Origin: Desulfosporosinus lacus DSM 15449
Lineage (GTDB): Bacteria; Bacillota; Desulfitobacteriia; Desulfitobacteriales; Desulfitobacteriaceae
Assembly: GCF_900129935.1 (NCBI RefSeq)
Contig: NZ_FQXJ01000008.1
Span: 1-64,000, forward strand
Direction: 5' to 3'
DNA: 64,000 nucleotides
Made by a program: the position numbers and the translations under genes. The notes under the pieces are model-generated. The model saw nothing but the letters and a program-made list of their open reading frames with translations, had not been told where the DNA came from and searched no databases. Shown piece by piece: positions 36,681 through 44,823 of the stretch; the stretch's first letter is position 1, and each line of letters starts with the position of its first letter.

Positions 36681-36717
36681 TGCCAGAGACTTGATCAAAA
36701 TGTTAAAGGCTCTGGCA
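36681..36717 (+). promoter_or_regulatory. Leader hairpin in front of the RlmN-like gene
   Basis: TGCCAGAG and CTCTGGCA are perfect complements with a 21-nt loop, followed by TTGTTAT. It lies in the transcribed leader 30 nt before ATG and resembles an attenuator. Confidence 0.55.
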
Positions 36718-36747
36718 TTGTTATACAAGGTTTAAGAGAGGTTAACA

Positions 36748-37815
36748 ATGAAAATTGAATCCATTTATGGATTGACATTAGAACAACTGATTGAATGGCT
36801 TAAGGAATATGGTCATAAGAAGTCTCGCGCTTTAAAAGTCTGGGATTGGCTTTATAGGAAGCGGGTAACCAATTTTTCTGCGATGACAGATATCAATCAA
36901 GAGTGCCTGCAATTATTAGCTGATCATTTTGTCTTTAGATCATTAAGTGAACATGTAAAACAAGAATCAATGGATGGAACGATTAAGTTTTTGTTTAAAT
37001 TAGAGGATGATAATCTGATTGAAACAGTTTTAATGAGACATAAATTTGGTTTATCCGTTTGTGTCACAACTCAGGTAGGGTGTAACATTGGATGCAGTTT
37101 TTGTGCAAGTGGTTTATTGATGAAACAACGGGATTTATCCAGTGGTGAAATCGTCGAACAAATTATGAAAGTTCAACAATATTTGGATAGTGTTAATAAA
37201 GGCGGAACGGTGAGTCACGTTGTGGTGATGGGGATTGGCGAGCCTTTTGATAATTATGTAAATCTAGTTGACGCTATACGTATTATTATAGATCACAAAG
37301 GATTAGCTGTTCCGGGCAGACATATCACAGTATCGACCAGCGGCTTGGCAGACAAGATATATGATTTTGCCGATAGCGATTTGAAGGTAAACCTTGCGAT
37401 TTCGTTACACGCACCAACAAACGAATTGCGGACACAGATCATGAAAATCAATCGTGTCTTTCCCATCGAAAAAGTAATTCAGGCGGTTGAATACTATCTA
37501 AAAAAGACGAAGCGCAGAATTACTTTGGAATATATTCTAATTAAGGATTTGAATGACCATCGAGAGCAAGCCCTAGCACTTGCATTCTTAATAGAAAATA
37601 TGCGACATCTCATTAATATAAATTTAATTCCTTATAATCCAGTGGATGAACACCATCAATATCAAAGAAGCAACCATGAAACGATGTTGGCTTTTTATGA
37701 TGTTTTGAAAAAACACGGCATCAACTGCAGTATTCGTCTTGAACACGGCAGAGATATCGATGCAGCTTGCGGACAGTTAAGAAGTAAACAAATCTTTGCA
37801 AGTCAAGAAAATTAG
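36748..37815 (+). CDS. rlmN: RlmN/Cfr-family radical SAM 23S rRNA adenine methyltransferase
   Basis: Methylates A2503 of 23S rRNA (C2 in RlmN, C8 in Cfr). The radical SAM cluster is C112-x3-C116-x2-C119. The two catalytic cysteines are present: C105 (CVTTQVGC) and C341 (DAACGQL). GIGEPFDNY and [11 protein letters not shown] are standard. The N-terminus ([20 protein letters not shown]) and [10 protein letters not shown] favour RlmN over Cfr. It is a lone gene behind a hairpin leader; it may be a second RlmN paralogue, but I cannot tell without the genome. 355 aa. Confidence 0.88.
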   Translation: MKIESIYGLTLEQLIEWLKEYGHKKSRALKVWDWLYRKRVTNFSAMTDINQECLQLLADHFVFRSLSEHVKQESMDGTIKFLFKLEDDNLIETVLMRHKFGLSVCVTTQVGCNIGCSFCASGLLMKQRDLSSGEIVEQIMKVQQYLDSVNKGGTVSHVVVMGIGEPFDNYVNLVDAIRIIIDHKGLAVPGRHITVSTSGLADKIYDFADSDLKVNLAISLHAPTNELRTQIMKINRVFPIEKVIQAVEYYLKKTKRRITLEYILIKDLNDHREQALALAFLIENMRHLININLIPYNPVDEHHQYQRSNHETMLAFYDVLKKHGINCSIRLEHGRDIDAACGQLRSKQIFASQEN

Positions 37816-37921
37816 GAGTTTTCAAGGTGACCCCAAATAGCAGGCAGACTTTTTGAAGAACACAGTATTGAGTCATAGCTGGTACTTAGCAACAAATGAT
37901 AAAAGGAGAATTTGCAAAATA

Positions 37922-38953
37922 ATGTATAGTTTTAAGGACGATTATAGTGAAGGCGCACACCCAAGGATATTGAATGCTTTAATAGAAACAAACCTCTTGC
38001 AGATGAAAGGGTATGGAGAGGATGATTATACTAGACAAGCAATTGATTTGATGAAAAAAAGGATCAAGCATAACGACATTGATATCCATCTTTTCTCCGG
38101 AGGAACCCAAACAAACCTAACTGTTATTGCGGCCTTTTTAAGGCCGCATGAGGCGGTTATTGCAGCTAATACTGGTCATATCCTTGTTCATGAGACTGGA
38201 GCCATCGAAGCCACGGGGCACAAAATCCTCTCTTGCGAAGTTAGTGACGGGAAGCTTGACCCTGCTTGTATAAAATCCGTCTTGAATACCCACACTGACG
38301 AACATATGGTGAAACCAAAATTGGTTTATATCTCCAATCCCACTGAAATCGGTTCAATTTACACGAAAGCTGAACTAGAACAGTTAAGCCAGTTTTGTAC
38401 GAGCAATAACCTGTTTTTATATCTGGATGGTGCGCGCTTAGGCTCAGCGTTATGTTCAGAAGAGAATGATCTAAATCTTTATGATTTGGGCACATTGGTC
38501 GATGCTTTTTACATTGGTGGAACCAAAAATGGTGCCCTGATGGGCGAGGCACTCGTGATCTGCCGAGAGTCACTAAAAGAAGATTTTCGGTTTTATATTA
38601 AGCAAAGAGGGGGACTGCTTGCCAAAGGCAGAGTTCTTGGTATACAGTTTTTAGAGCTTTTCAGAGATGACCTTTATTTCGATCTGGCGAAACACGCTAA
38701 TGAAATGGCCCGGTTGCTAAAAAATGAGTTTAGTCGAGCAGGTTGCAAGTTTTTGACTCACTCAACGTCCAATCAGATTTTCCCGATCTTGCCTAATTGG
38801 TTGATCTCAAAGCTTCAGGAAAATTATTCATTTTATGTTTGGGCAGGAATTGATGACGATCACTCAGCGATCCGCCTCGTAACCTCTTGGGCCACAAGTG
38901 AAGATGCGGTTTTAACTTTTATCGGAGATATGAAGAATGCCATTAGATCATGA
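37922..38953 (+). CDS. Threonine aldolase / beta-eliminating lyase family enzyme
   Basis: A fold-type I PLP enzyme likely cleaving L-threonine or allo-threonine to glycine and acetaldehyde. Motifs: MYSFKDDYSEGAHPRIL, FSGGTQTNL, ISNPTEIGSIY, YLDGARLGSAL (PLP-ring Asp) and GGTKNGALMGEA with the Schiff-base lysine. 343 aa. AAAGGAG supports ATG 37922; the frame is open upstream to 37853 but without a ribosome site. Aldolase specificity is inference; related enzymes act on other beta-hydroxy amino acids. Confidence 0.88.
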   Translation: MYSFKDDYSEGAHPRILNALIETNLLQMKGYGEDDYTRQAIDLMKKRIKHNDIDIHLFSGGTQTNLTVIAAFLRPHEAVIAANTGHILVHETGAIEATGHKILSCEVSDGKLDPACIKSVLNTHTDEHMVKPKLVYISNPTEIGSIYTKAELEQLSQFCTSNNLFLYLDGARLGSALCSEENDLNLYDLGTLVDAFYIGGTKNGALMGEALVICRESLKEDFRFYIKQRGGLLAKGRVLGIQFLELFRDDLYFDLAKHANEMARLLKNEFSRAGCKFLTHSTSNQIFPILPNWLISKLQENYSFYVWAGIDDDHSAIRLVTSWATSEDAVLTFIGDMKNAIRS

Positions 38954-39040
38954 ATATGAAATTTTATCTAGACGATAACGAACTAATATAATCGCTAATT
39001 GTGACAAATTGTAACATATAAAGATAACGGGTATATCGCA

Positions 39041-39087
39041 AACAAGATACATTTAGAAATCCATCTAAATGTATCTTGTTTTTTTTG
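39041..39087 (+). terminator. Terminator that reuses the operator half-sites
   Basis: AACAAGATACATTTAGA and TCTAAATGTATCTTGTT form a perfect 17-bp stem with a 6-nt loop, then TTTTTT. The stem contains ATTTAGA/TCTAAAT, the same half-sites as the operator 20 bp downstream. Confidence 0.88.
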
Positions 39088-39106
39088 TGTTAATAGAGTA
39101 AAATTA

Positions 39107-39128
39107 CATTTAGATAGACATCTAAATG
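39107..39128 (+). promoter_or_regulatory. Probable SdpR-type operator
   Basis: CATTTAGAT-AGAC-ATCTAAATG is a perfect 9-bp inverted repeat overlapping the start of the ribosome site of the ArsR-type gene. A related ATTTAGA/TCTAAAT pair lies in the upstream terminator. This fits autorepression. Confidence 0.75.
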
Positions 39129-39142
39129 AAGGGGGGATCGAC

Positions 39143-39421
39143 ATGGGGTTTCAAGAATCCTTAAAGGCAATGTCAGATAAGACTCGACGAGAAATATTAA
39201 ATTTGCTTAAGGATGGGGATATGACTGCAGGGGATATTGCTGCTCATTTTTCTATGACCCAGGCAACCGTGTCGCACCATCTTTCGGTCTTAAAGGGCGG
39301 GGGACTAGTAACGGATCGCCGGGACGGTAAATACATTTTCTACGAGTTAAACACTTCAGTCATTGAAGAGATTATGGCGTGGTTGATAGAGCTGAAAGGA
39401 GTCGATAAAAATGAAAAATGA
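39143..39421 (+). CDS. ArsR/SdpR-family autorepressor
   Basis: A 92-aa winged-helix protein. MGFQESLKAMSDKTRREILNLLKDGDMTAGDIAAHFSMTQATVSHHLSVLKGGGLV is the ArsR-type helix-turn-helix region, and RRDGKYIFYELNTSV is the wing. In Bacillus, SdpR represses itself and SdpI. No metal-binding cysteines are seen, so it is the SdpR rather than metal-sensing type. GGGGGG precedes ATG and a palindromic operator sits directly upstream. It overlaps the next gene by 11 bp. Confidence 0.9.
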   Translation: MGFQESLKAMSDKTRREILNLLKDGDMTAGDIAAHFSMTQATVSHHLSVLKGGGLVTDRRDGKYIFYELNTSVIEEIMAWLIELKGVDKNEK

Positions 39422-40058
39422 AAAAGTCCTTATGAAATTAATGTGGGCGATTGCCTTGTTGCCTGTGCTTATTACGTTATTCGTTTTTAGTGGGTTGCCA
39501 CCCGAGATTCCTATGCATTGGAACATTCATGGCGAGATTGATGCATGGTATCCAAAATTCCCCTGGGCCTTTATGCCCCCGGTTATTGGCATAGTGATCA
39601 CAATTCTGGCCACTGTGTTGCCTAAAATTGATCCTAAGAAAGAAAACTACGATAGATTCAAGCGGCAATACTTTATTATTCGATTAATTCTAGTTGCGTT
39701 TTTTGCAGTCTTACAAATGGTTATCATATCCATCAGTATGGGTGCTGCTTTTATTAAAGTAGATACAATCATCAAACTCATGATAGGTATTCTTTTCATA
39801 GTCCTCGGTAATTTAATGCCAAAGTTTAAGCAGAATTATTTTGTGGGCATAAAAACGCCTTGGACGCTTAACAATGAGGCCGTATGGGCAAAAACACACC
39901 GTCATGGGGGTTTTGTGTGGTTTGTTGCAGGGTTCATTATGAGTGTCCTGGCATTTCTGCCGGGTATTGGAAGTGCTGTTGTTTATTTTACTGTGATACT
40001 AATTGCGTCAATTGAGCCAATCCTATTTTCGTGGCTTCAGTATCGAAAACAAAGGTAA
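39411..40058 (+). CDS. SdpI-family membrane protein (DUF1648 plus SdpI domain)
   Basis: A 215-aa protein with about six membrane helices. The first ~60 residues carry the DUF1648 signature LPPEIPMHWNIHGEIDAWYPK. The second half has the SdpI region LIVLG-like NLMPKFKQNYFVGIKTPWTLNNEAVWAKTHRHGG. In B. subtilis SdpI gives immunity to the SDP toxin and senses it for SdpR. No sdpABC toxin genes are in the window, so this is an orphan immunity/signal pair, as is common in Firmicutes. Confidence 0.92.
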   Translation: MKNEKVLMKLMWAIALLPVLITLFVFSGLPPEIPMHWNIHGEIDAWYPKFPWAFMPPVIGIVITILATVLPKIDPKKENYDRFKRQYFIIRLILVAFFAVLQMVIISISMGAAFIKVDTIIKLMIGILFIVLGNLMPKFKQNYFVGIKTPWTLNNEAVWAKTHRHGGFVWFVAGFIMSVLAFLPGIGSAVVYFTVILIASIEPILFSWLQYRKQR

Positions 40059-40083
40059 TCTGTCTATAAACAAAACCAAGTGG

Positions 40084-40141
40084 AAACAAGGGAGGCCGGT
40101 GTACGTTTCAGAGGCGTTAACACTGGCCCCCCTTGTTTGTT
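40084..40141 (+). terminator. Terminator after the sdpI-like gene
   Basis: AAACAAGGG, GGCC and GTGT pair with ACAC, GGCC and CCTTGTTT over a long, slightly imperfect stem, then GTTTC. The next gene has an extended -10 TGCTATAAT at about 40184. Confidence 0.75.
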
Positions 40142-40235
40142 TCCTTTATACTCATGCTGATAAGTCTTTGTGAAGAATATGCTATAATAGGATATAGTTG
40201 AGAAATATCCTTAGGTAGAAGCAAGGGGTTTGGTT

Positions 40236-41609
40236 ATGAAGGGTCTGTTTAATCGTATTCGCAGCGTACTCACTCTGGGCATAGCGATTATTTTTCTGGT
40301 TAATCTTTTTATTAAATCGAATTTGATTAATGATTGTAATCTCATTCTGATGCTTATTGTGGTTGGGCTGAGTTTTATAGTAGTTTCGGGTACTACTTTG
40401 ATTATTGGCGGTTTGTTGTTTGGATTGAGCATAATTCTTTTTCTCTTCTATCATGCTCCTTTAAGCGTATGGCAACAAGCATTGCAAGAAAATATATACT
40501 TGGTTGTGATGTTCACTTTAGTGCCGCTATTAGGCATTCCTATTAGGCATGGAGGGTATTTTGAGGCATTACAAGGGGTATTTCGACGTTATGTTTATAG
40601 TAGCAGTCGTTTTTATTTGCTAGTAAGCTTTGTTTCTGCTTTTGTAGGTGTTTTAGTTAATTTGGCGGTGGTTCCACTCGTGCTTCAGATAAGTGAGGCC
40701 AGCAGTATAAGTTCTAATAAAAAGCTGTTAAGCTCAGCTATCCTGCGTGGATTTGCGACGTGCACTATATGGGCGCCTACGACAGCGGCGATTGCTCTGA
40801 TTGTACAATTAAGCGGAGCAAGTTGGATTTTGTTTTTTCCTTACGCCATTTTATTTGGTGTTATGTCCGGTTTAGTTGGTTATTTTATGACGATGTATGA
40901 AGAAAAAAGAGCCGGTAAACCGTTTGCTTCCATTGTCGAGGAGCCTGATCTGGAATTTGACGTGGGAAAGATTGTTGAATTAAGTATTTTTAGCATAATT
41001 TTGATTTCTGCTATTGCCGTTGTATCACTGCTAACTGGGATGCATACAGTCATTGTTGTTTCTTTGGCGGCCTTAATATACCCTGTTATTTGGCTGGGAA
41101 TAATAGGGCGTTTGAGGATTCTAATGAGGGACTTCAAATGCTATTTTAATGAAAGTCTGCCAAAACTGCAAAATGAAATTATTCTCTTTGTAGGTGCCGG
41201 ACTATTTGCTACTAGCATTAATTACTCCCACTTAGGAAATTATATTTCAGTTATTTTATCCAAATTCGTCGGTCAAAACGCTTTATTGCTGGCTATTGTA
41301 ATTATTATTGCTATTCTTATGCTGTCTGCTTTAGGTATTCACCCTATCATACCGGTGACTATTATTGGAGGGACGGTCAAAGCCGCTGCCTATGGTGTGA
41401 CTCCGACTTATCTAGCCCTAATTTTGGCCATTAGTTGGGCGATGGGAATTTCGATTTCGCCTTCTTCTGCTACTGTTATTGCATTGTCAGGACTGACAGG
41501 TCAGTCGCCTATTTATGTAGGACCCCGTTGGAACGGATTATATGTCTTAATTGCCTCTGGGGTAATGCTAACCACCTTGACTATTATTCGATTAATGGGG
41601 TGGGTATAA
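40236..41609 (+). CDS. Multi-pass permease-like membrane protein
   Basis: About 11-12 hydrophobic helices over 457 aa. The layout, with a mid-protein cytoplasmic loop (~residues 225-245, rich in charged residues) and two re-entrant-like stretches (ATCTIWAPTTAAIAL and MGISISPSSATVIALSG), resembles ion-transporter-superfamily carriers such as DcuC, CitM or arsenite permeases. Those Ser/Thr/Pro-rich segments often bind anions. ATG 40236 follows AAGGGG. Substrate and exact family are not known to me. Confidence 0.65.
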   Translation: MKGLFNRIRSVLTLGIAIIFLVNLFIKSNLINDCNLILMLIVVGLSFIVVSGTTLIIGGLLFGLSIILFLFYHAPLSVWQQALQENIYLVVMFTLVPLLGIPIRHGGYFEALQGVFRRYVYSSSRFYLLVSFVSAFVGVLVNLAVVPLVLQISEASSISSNKKLLSSAILRGFATCTIWAPTTAAIALIVQLSGASWILFFPYAILFGVMSGLVGYFMTMYEEKRAGKPFASIVEEPDLEFDVGKIVELSIFSIILISAIAVVSLLTGMHTVIVVSLAALIYPVIWLGIIGRLRILMRDFKCYFNESLPKLQNEIILFVGAGLFATSINYSHLGNYISVILSKFVGQNALLLAIVIIIAILMLSALGIHPIIPVTIIGGTVKAAAYGVTPTYLALILAISWAMGISISPSSATVIALSGLTGQSPIYVGPRWNGLYVLIASGVMLTTLTIIRLMGWV

Positions 41610-41750
41610 TGAACTCCTCGTATTTTAAATATTTTATAGGCTCACACCCCCTTAAAAAAGAACTTGAGTTCGTATTAATATATTAAAATGGGACTGTGAA
41701 ATGAGCCCAAATACATACGCATTGGTAGCATAGTGCGGGGGGAGAAAATT

Positions 41751-42107
41751 GTGAAAGGTTTATTATCGGGTAATGCAAATGTAGCCATGATGAGTGACTT
41801 TGAAGAAACGAGAGAATTTTGCCTAGTTCCGTACCAGGTGACGTTCGCGTCTTTAAATAAGGTGAAATTTTATCGCGACTTTAACCTAGGCCAAAACAGT
41901 AATATTATCTCTTATTTAGAGAAGGAAGCTCAACTGACGATTTCGAAGCTTAAAGAATCTTTGCTTTTTCGCAAGGGCATTATTGAGAAGGTAACATCTG
42001 ATATTAATAAATCGGACCAAATTATCTATTTTGATATCCTACTTGCTCCAGAGACGACTCGAACTTCTTTCATCGAACTCTTAGGATACTTAAATGATAA
42101 TTTGTAA
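41751..42107 (+). CDS. Hypothetical cytoplasmic protein
   Basis: A 118-aa protein not recognised. No signal peptide or membrane segment. Features: VAMMSDFEETREFCLVPYQVT at the N-terminus and a probable helix SYLEKEAQLTISKLKESLLF in the middle. GTG 41751 is chosen because GGGGGAG lies 7 bases before it; the upstream GTG at 41733 has no site. The transcript probably ends at the hairpin at 42136-42158. Confidence 0.55.
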   Translation: MKGLLSGNANVAMMSDFEETREFCLVPYQVTFASLNKVKFYRDFNLGQNSNIISYLEKEAQLTISKLKESLLFRKGIIEKVTSDINKSDQIIYFDILLAPETTRTSFIELLGYLNDNL

Positions 42108-42135
42108 AACGTGGTTCTGCCATGATAACAAAAGA

Positions 42136-42158
42136 CGGACGTTATTTAGCGTCCGTTA
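42136..42158. terminator. Bidirectional hairpin between convergent genes
   Basis: ACGGACG and CGTCCGT pair around TTATTTAG. Minus-strand sequence after it is CTTTTG; plus-strand is TAATCTTTGTT. The stop codon of the 30-aa minus ORF lies in the loop. Confidence 0.6.
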
Positions 42159-42234
42159 ATCTTTGTTCTTCATAAGGCCAAAGCCAAGTACCAAAGAAAA
42201 CCAAGAATCCCCAAAAAAACCTTACTGCACGCAT
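42142..42234 (-). CDS. 30-aa hydrophobic small membrane peptide
   Basis: Reads MRAVRFFWGFLVFFGTWLWP then a polar tail YEEQRLTDAK. A perfect AAGGAGG lies 7 bases before ATG, and the ORF ends in a terminator loop. One aromatic-rich helix with positive N-terminus and charged C-terminus fits a single-span membrane peptide, perhaps an accessory subunit. It is not recognisably CydX. Divergent from the hcp fragment. Confidence 0.6.
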   Translation of the reverse strand: MRAVRFFWGFLVFFGTWLWPYEEQRLTDAK

Positions 42235-42575
42235 ATTTAATCCTCCTTACAACCGAATGTAGTGTGATAATTCTGATATTTATAACACTATATTCAGAAT
42301 ATCCCGATAAAGAGCGTTTGTCAATTTATAAAAGAAATAATGTTTACAATAGCTAAATGTAATTGCCAAGATGCAGGCAATTACATCAATTTTTAGATGA
42401 TATTGTGCAATATCGAAATCTCTAGAGAGGCAGATAAAAAGGGTCAGAGTGTTGAAGTATATCACACCAAAACAATCTTACGAATCACGGTACGACATAA
42501 AAAATTGCTTTAAAAAACTAACCTTAGTCAACACGAGTTACACAAACATTTAAATAAAAATTAGGGGGAACAAAA

Positions 42576-42632
42576 ATGAGTATGTTTTGTTATCAATGTA
42601 AAGCATATGTTTACTCATGTAAAAAATGGTAA
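42576..42632 (+). pseudogene. Remnant of the 5' end of hcp
   Basis: After a good ribosome site (AGGGGGA) the frame reads MSMFCYQC, identical to the start of Hcp, then diverges (KAYVYSCKKW) and stops. Intact hcp 2.4 kb downstream begins [14 protein letters not shown] degenerate CRP-like site (GTTGA-N6-TCACA, 42451-42466) lies ~118 bp before this ATG, close to the ~121 bp of the perfect site before intact hcp. It is either a deletion remnant or the left edge of an insertion. Confidence 0.7.
42582..42599 (+). repeat. 18-bp direct repeat, left copy
   Basis: ATGTTTTGTTATCAATGT, identical to 44956-44973 including third codon positions. It bounds a 2.37-kb segment on the left. Confidence 0.85.
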
Positions 42633-42735
42633 ACAGTAAACCAATAAACCCTATAATAATGCGGCTTCCCGCCGTTTATATATCAACATAAAAAAGACCC
42701 CACTATACAAGTCGCGGGGTCTTCGTCTATTGTTA
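42622..42735. repeat. Structured intergenic repeat, copy 1
   Basis: Shares with 44325-44430 a string of blocks: ATGGTAA...ACC, AATAATGCGG, CCGCCGTTTA, AAAAGACCCC and GGGGTCTTCGT. Two hairpins are kept with changed loops: GCGG-CTTC-CCGC and GACCCC/GGGGTC. On the minus strand the second ends in TTTTTT, so it can terminate the exported-protein operon that converges on it. Confidence 0.75.
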
Positions 42736-42795
42736 GTTTTAATTTTGTTAATTTCCTCTTTTTTAGGATGTAAACAAACTAGCAATCCTAAAATC

Positions 42796-43338
42796 CTATC
42801 GGTATGAAAATACCAATAACGGTACTCCCGATGTAGCGTCAACTACTACATTATATTCACCTTTTTGATATCCTGCGGGTACAGAACTATCTTGTGTTTC
42901 AGATGACTTTGTACCAATGGGACTATGAACAGGGATTAGCATATTTTCGTAAGAAATAATGTAAACGGGTAAATGGTCAATCAATTTTTTTGCATTTAAA
43001 ACCGGATTCTTCTCCAGAGCTTCCTGAGAAAATGCGTTAAACTTAGGGACTGTTAACACTTGATATTCTACAGTGTAATCAGTTTTGCCTTTTAACCCTG
43101 GATAAGTTACGCTTGCGTTTCTTATAGCCACATCGGGCGATATTACCGCCGGTAGGGCAGGCACATTAAATTCATAACCTATTTTACTTAAAGAAGCTAG
43201 ATTTTGGCTTGTTACTGGTTTAACGCCAAGTAAATAAGTGGTATTGGCACTGCTATTTCTTGGTTTAATTAAACTAATAGTACCCACTAGGGATAGGGTA
43301 ATCACGATAACAATACTAACTTTAATGAATTTTATCAC
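42796..43338 (-). CDS. Exported hypothetical protein
   Basis: A 180-aa protein with an N-terminal signal or anchor helix (VSIVIVITLSLVGTISLI). The mature part has no Cys and several strand-like runs, ending with a PepSY-like tail GEYNVVVDATSGVPLLVFSYR. That tail loosely resembles peptidase-inhibitory propeptide domains, but I would not assign it. GTG start after AAGGAGG. It follows the 205-aa exported gene by 18 bp, so the two form an operon. No family recognised. Confidence 0.65.
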   Translation of the reverse strand: MIKFIKVSIVIVITLSLVGTISLIKPRNSSANTTYLLGVKPVTSQNLASLSKIGYEFNVPALPAVISPDVAIRNASVTYPGLKGKTDYTVEYQVLTVPKFNAFSQEALEKNPVLNAKKLIDHLPVYIISYENMLIPVHSPIGTKSSETQDSSVPAGYQKGEYNVVVDATSGVPLLVFSYR

Positions 43339-43356
43339 ATTTAAAACCTCCTTAAA

Positions 43357-43974
43357 TTAGTTTCGGGTATCCCAATAATTAAACGATGCATTTGGATTGC
43401 CAACAATATAACTACCTTTATATAGAACACCAAATGAGGATTGTTCTGCCCAATTTAGGACTGGGCTAAGAGTCCAAACTTTTGTATCACCATTTTTATA
43501 TGCAGAATAAATATTCCACATATATAATCCATTGCTGGTAGAACCGGCAAATCGTGCCAAGTCAACATTCGATACTTCACCTGAGTATTCGGTAATTGAA
43601 CCCCAAAAACCTGCAGGATAACTGGCAATCGTAGTATTGTCTACAGTTCCATAGTAGGTGTTTGTTTCATCTAAGAGCTTATTATATGTGTGAGATGAAC
43701 CAACTGCAGGGCCAACAGCACTGAAAACGGTGTAAGGTTGAGCGAGAGATGGGTCATTATATTGGAAAAAGTAATAAGTTCCATTTAGGGTTTGACCATA
43801 GAAAGGCCAATAGGTAATCGGATAAAAGGGAGTATTAATAGTAGCTTGTGCGTTCCAGGCTGTCGCCCCTACATTACTTGTAGCACCAGTGTGTGGGCCA
43901 GCATAGACATTACTACCTAATATGCCTATTAGCATAATAAATGATAACATTAAGATCTGTATAGTTTTTTTCAT
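43357..43974 (-). CDS. Secreted hypothetical protein with signal peptide
   Basis: 205 aa. A classical signal peptide (MKKTIQILMLSFIMLIGILGSNVYAG) with cleavage after VYA is visible. The mature part is Tyr/Thr/Asn/Ser-rich, without Cys, and looks beta-rich (FYPITYWPFYGQTLNGTYYFFQY). No enzymatic motif. GGAGATG precedes ATG. It is the first gene of a two-gene minus-strand operon inside the repeat-bounded segment. Confidence 0.7.
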   Translation of the reverse strand: MKKTIQILMLSFIMLIGILGSNVYAGPHTGATSNVGATAWNAQATINTPFYPITYWPFYGQTLNGTYYFFQYNDPSLAQPYTVFSAVGPAVGSSHTYNKLLDETNTYYGTVDNTTIASYPAGFWGSITEYSGEVSNVDLARFAGSTSNGLYMWNIYSAYKNGDTKVWTLSPVLNWAEQSSFGVLYKGSYIVGNPNASFNYWDTRN

Positions 43975-44324
43975 TTAATCATCTCCAGATTTAAAATTTC
44001 CAAGGATACTCCTTCTAAGTTACTCATTTACACAGCAAAGTCCACTATTTTTTCTATATGAAGTTTTTTAGCCACATTTCTCAGCCACTGTTACTAAGAA
44101 ATGTATCCTTTTATACTTTAGATGTTAAGTTATTCCAAGATTGTTCGGGGCATAGGAGCGAAGGTAGAAGTTTGGACGTTCAACGAGGCAAGTCGAAAGT
44201 TATTAGTATGAACACAACAAATCAAACGAACCAAGGCGCAGGGAAATATCCAAGGCGTCAAATATAAATGAAGGAGTTGTTATATATTGTTTTCAAAAAC
44301 AAGCAAACGATTAATAATACATAA

Positions 44325-44430
44325 AATGGTAATCGCTTACCGACAAGCCTTTCAATAATGCGGGTTTCCGCCGTTTACAATATAGACGAACAAAAGACCC
44401 CTCAACTGACGTTGGGGTCTTCGTTTATAA
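44325..44430. repeat. Structured intergenic repeat, copy 2
   Basis: Second copy of the element at 42622-42735, with GCGG-GTTT-CCGC and GACCCC/GGGGTC hairpins. On the minus strand the latter is followed by TTTTGTT and terminates the small gene at 44425-44613, whose stop lies at its edge. Confidence 0.75.
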
Positions 44431-44613
44431 TTGGATTACTCTCTTGTTGCTAAGATGCTTTGTAGTCGCTTGTTTAGGCGTCGAGAAATACTTAGCCGCA
44501 ATTTCGTTAATACGTTTATTGAACGCCGCACAAGCCGCCGTGCTTGGTTGATTAATTTCGATAACTTTTATCGTCAAAACCTTCTTCGTCGTTGCCTTTG
44601 CCTTCTTCGCCAT
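44425..44613 (-). CDS. Small basic protein of mobile-element type
   Basis: 62 aa: MAKKAKATTKKVLTIKVIEI, then NQPSTAACAAFNKRINEIAAKYF. The motif IEINQPS followed by a Phe-Asn helix recalls small proteins of clostridial phages and integrative elements; this is recollection of a pattern, not a search. ATG 44613 is preferred over the upstream in-frame TTG (44646). The overlapping plus-strand ORF (44431-44661) is Arg/Leu-rich and looks like its shadow. The copy 2 repeat provides a terminator. The other bases of 43975-44424 hold no gene that I can support. Confidence 0.55.
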   Translation of the reverse strand: MAKKAKATTKKVLTIKVIEINQPSTAACAAFNKRINEIAAKYFSTPKQATTKHLSNKRVIQL

Positions 44614-44740
44614 TACCGTCCCAAAGAACCAACGAAGAATAACCAACTAAGAAGAAGGTAAGTCATTAATCATATTGATAGAAAACTCTATTGACGAAAA
44701 GGAACGAAGGAATTCCGGCAACCCGTAGGACTTCACAAGG

Positions 44741-44798
44741 GGCGCTATGACGCCGCCTAAGACGTCAGAACAATTAGGCGACGAAAGTCGTCTTTTTT
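44741..44798 (+). promoter_or_regulatory. Attenuator-like structured leader with terminator
   Basis: Hairpin GGCG/CGCC (44741-44754), then CGCCTAA (44754-44760) pairs with TTAGGCG (44774-44780). The 3' arm of that stem overlaps a terminator stem GGCGAC-GAAA-GTCGTC (44777-44792) followed by TTTTTT. The two stems exclude each other, as in transcription attenuators. Its position upstream of the hcp promoter is odd. No ligand class recognised. Confidence 0.5.
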
Positions 44799-44823
44799 CT
44801 TTGCCAATTTATCACGTTGGAAA

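Noticed and set aside
42730-42807. A TTG-started plus-strand frame reading like a lipoprotein signal (LLISSFLGC)
   Set aside because: No ribosome site, only 25 codons, and it overlaps the 3' end of the minus-strand exported gene and the repeat. Probably chance hydrophobicity in T-rich DNA.
44058-44267. 69-aa plus-strand ORF
   Set aside because: No ribosome site and an uneven composition; no support as a gene.
44431-44661. 76-aa plus-strand ORF rich in Arg and Leu
   Set aside because: Antisense to the better supported minus-strand ORF (44425-44613); composition is that of a shadow frame.
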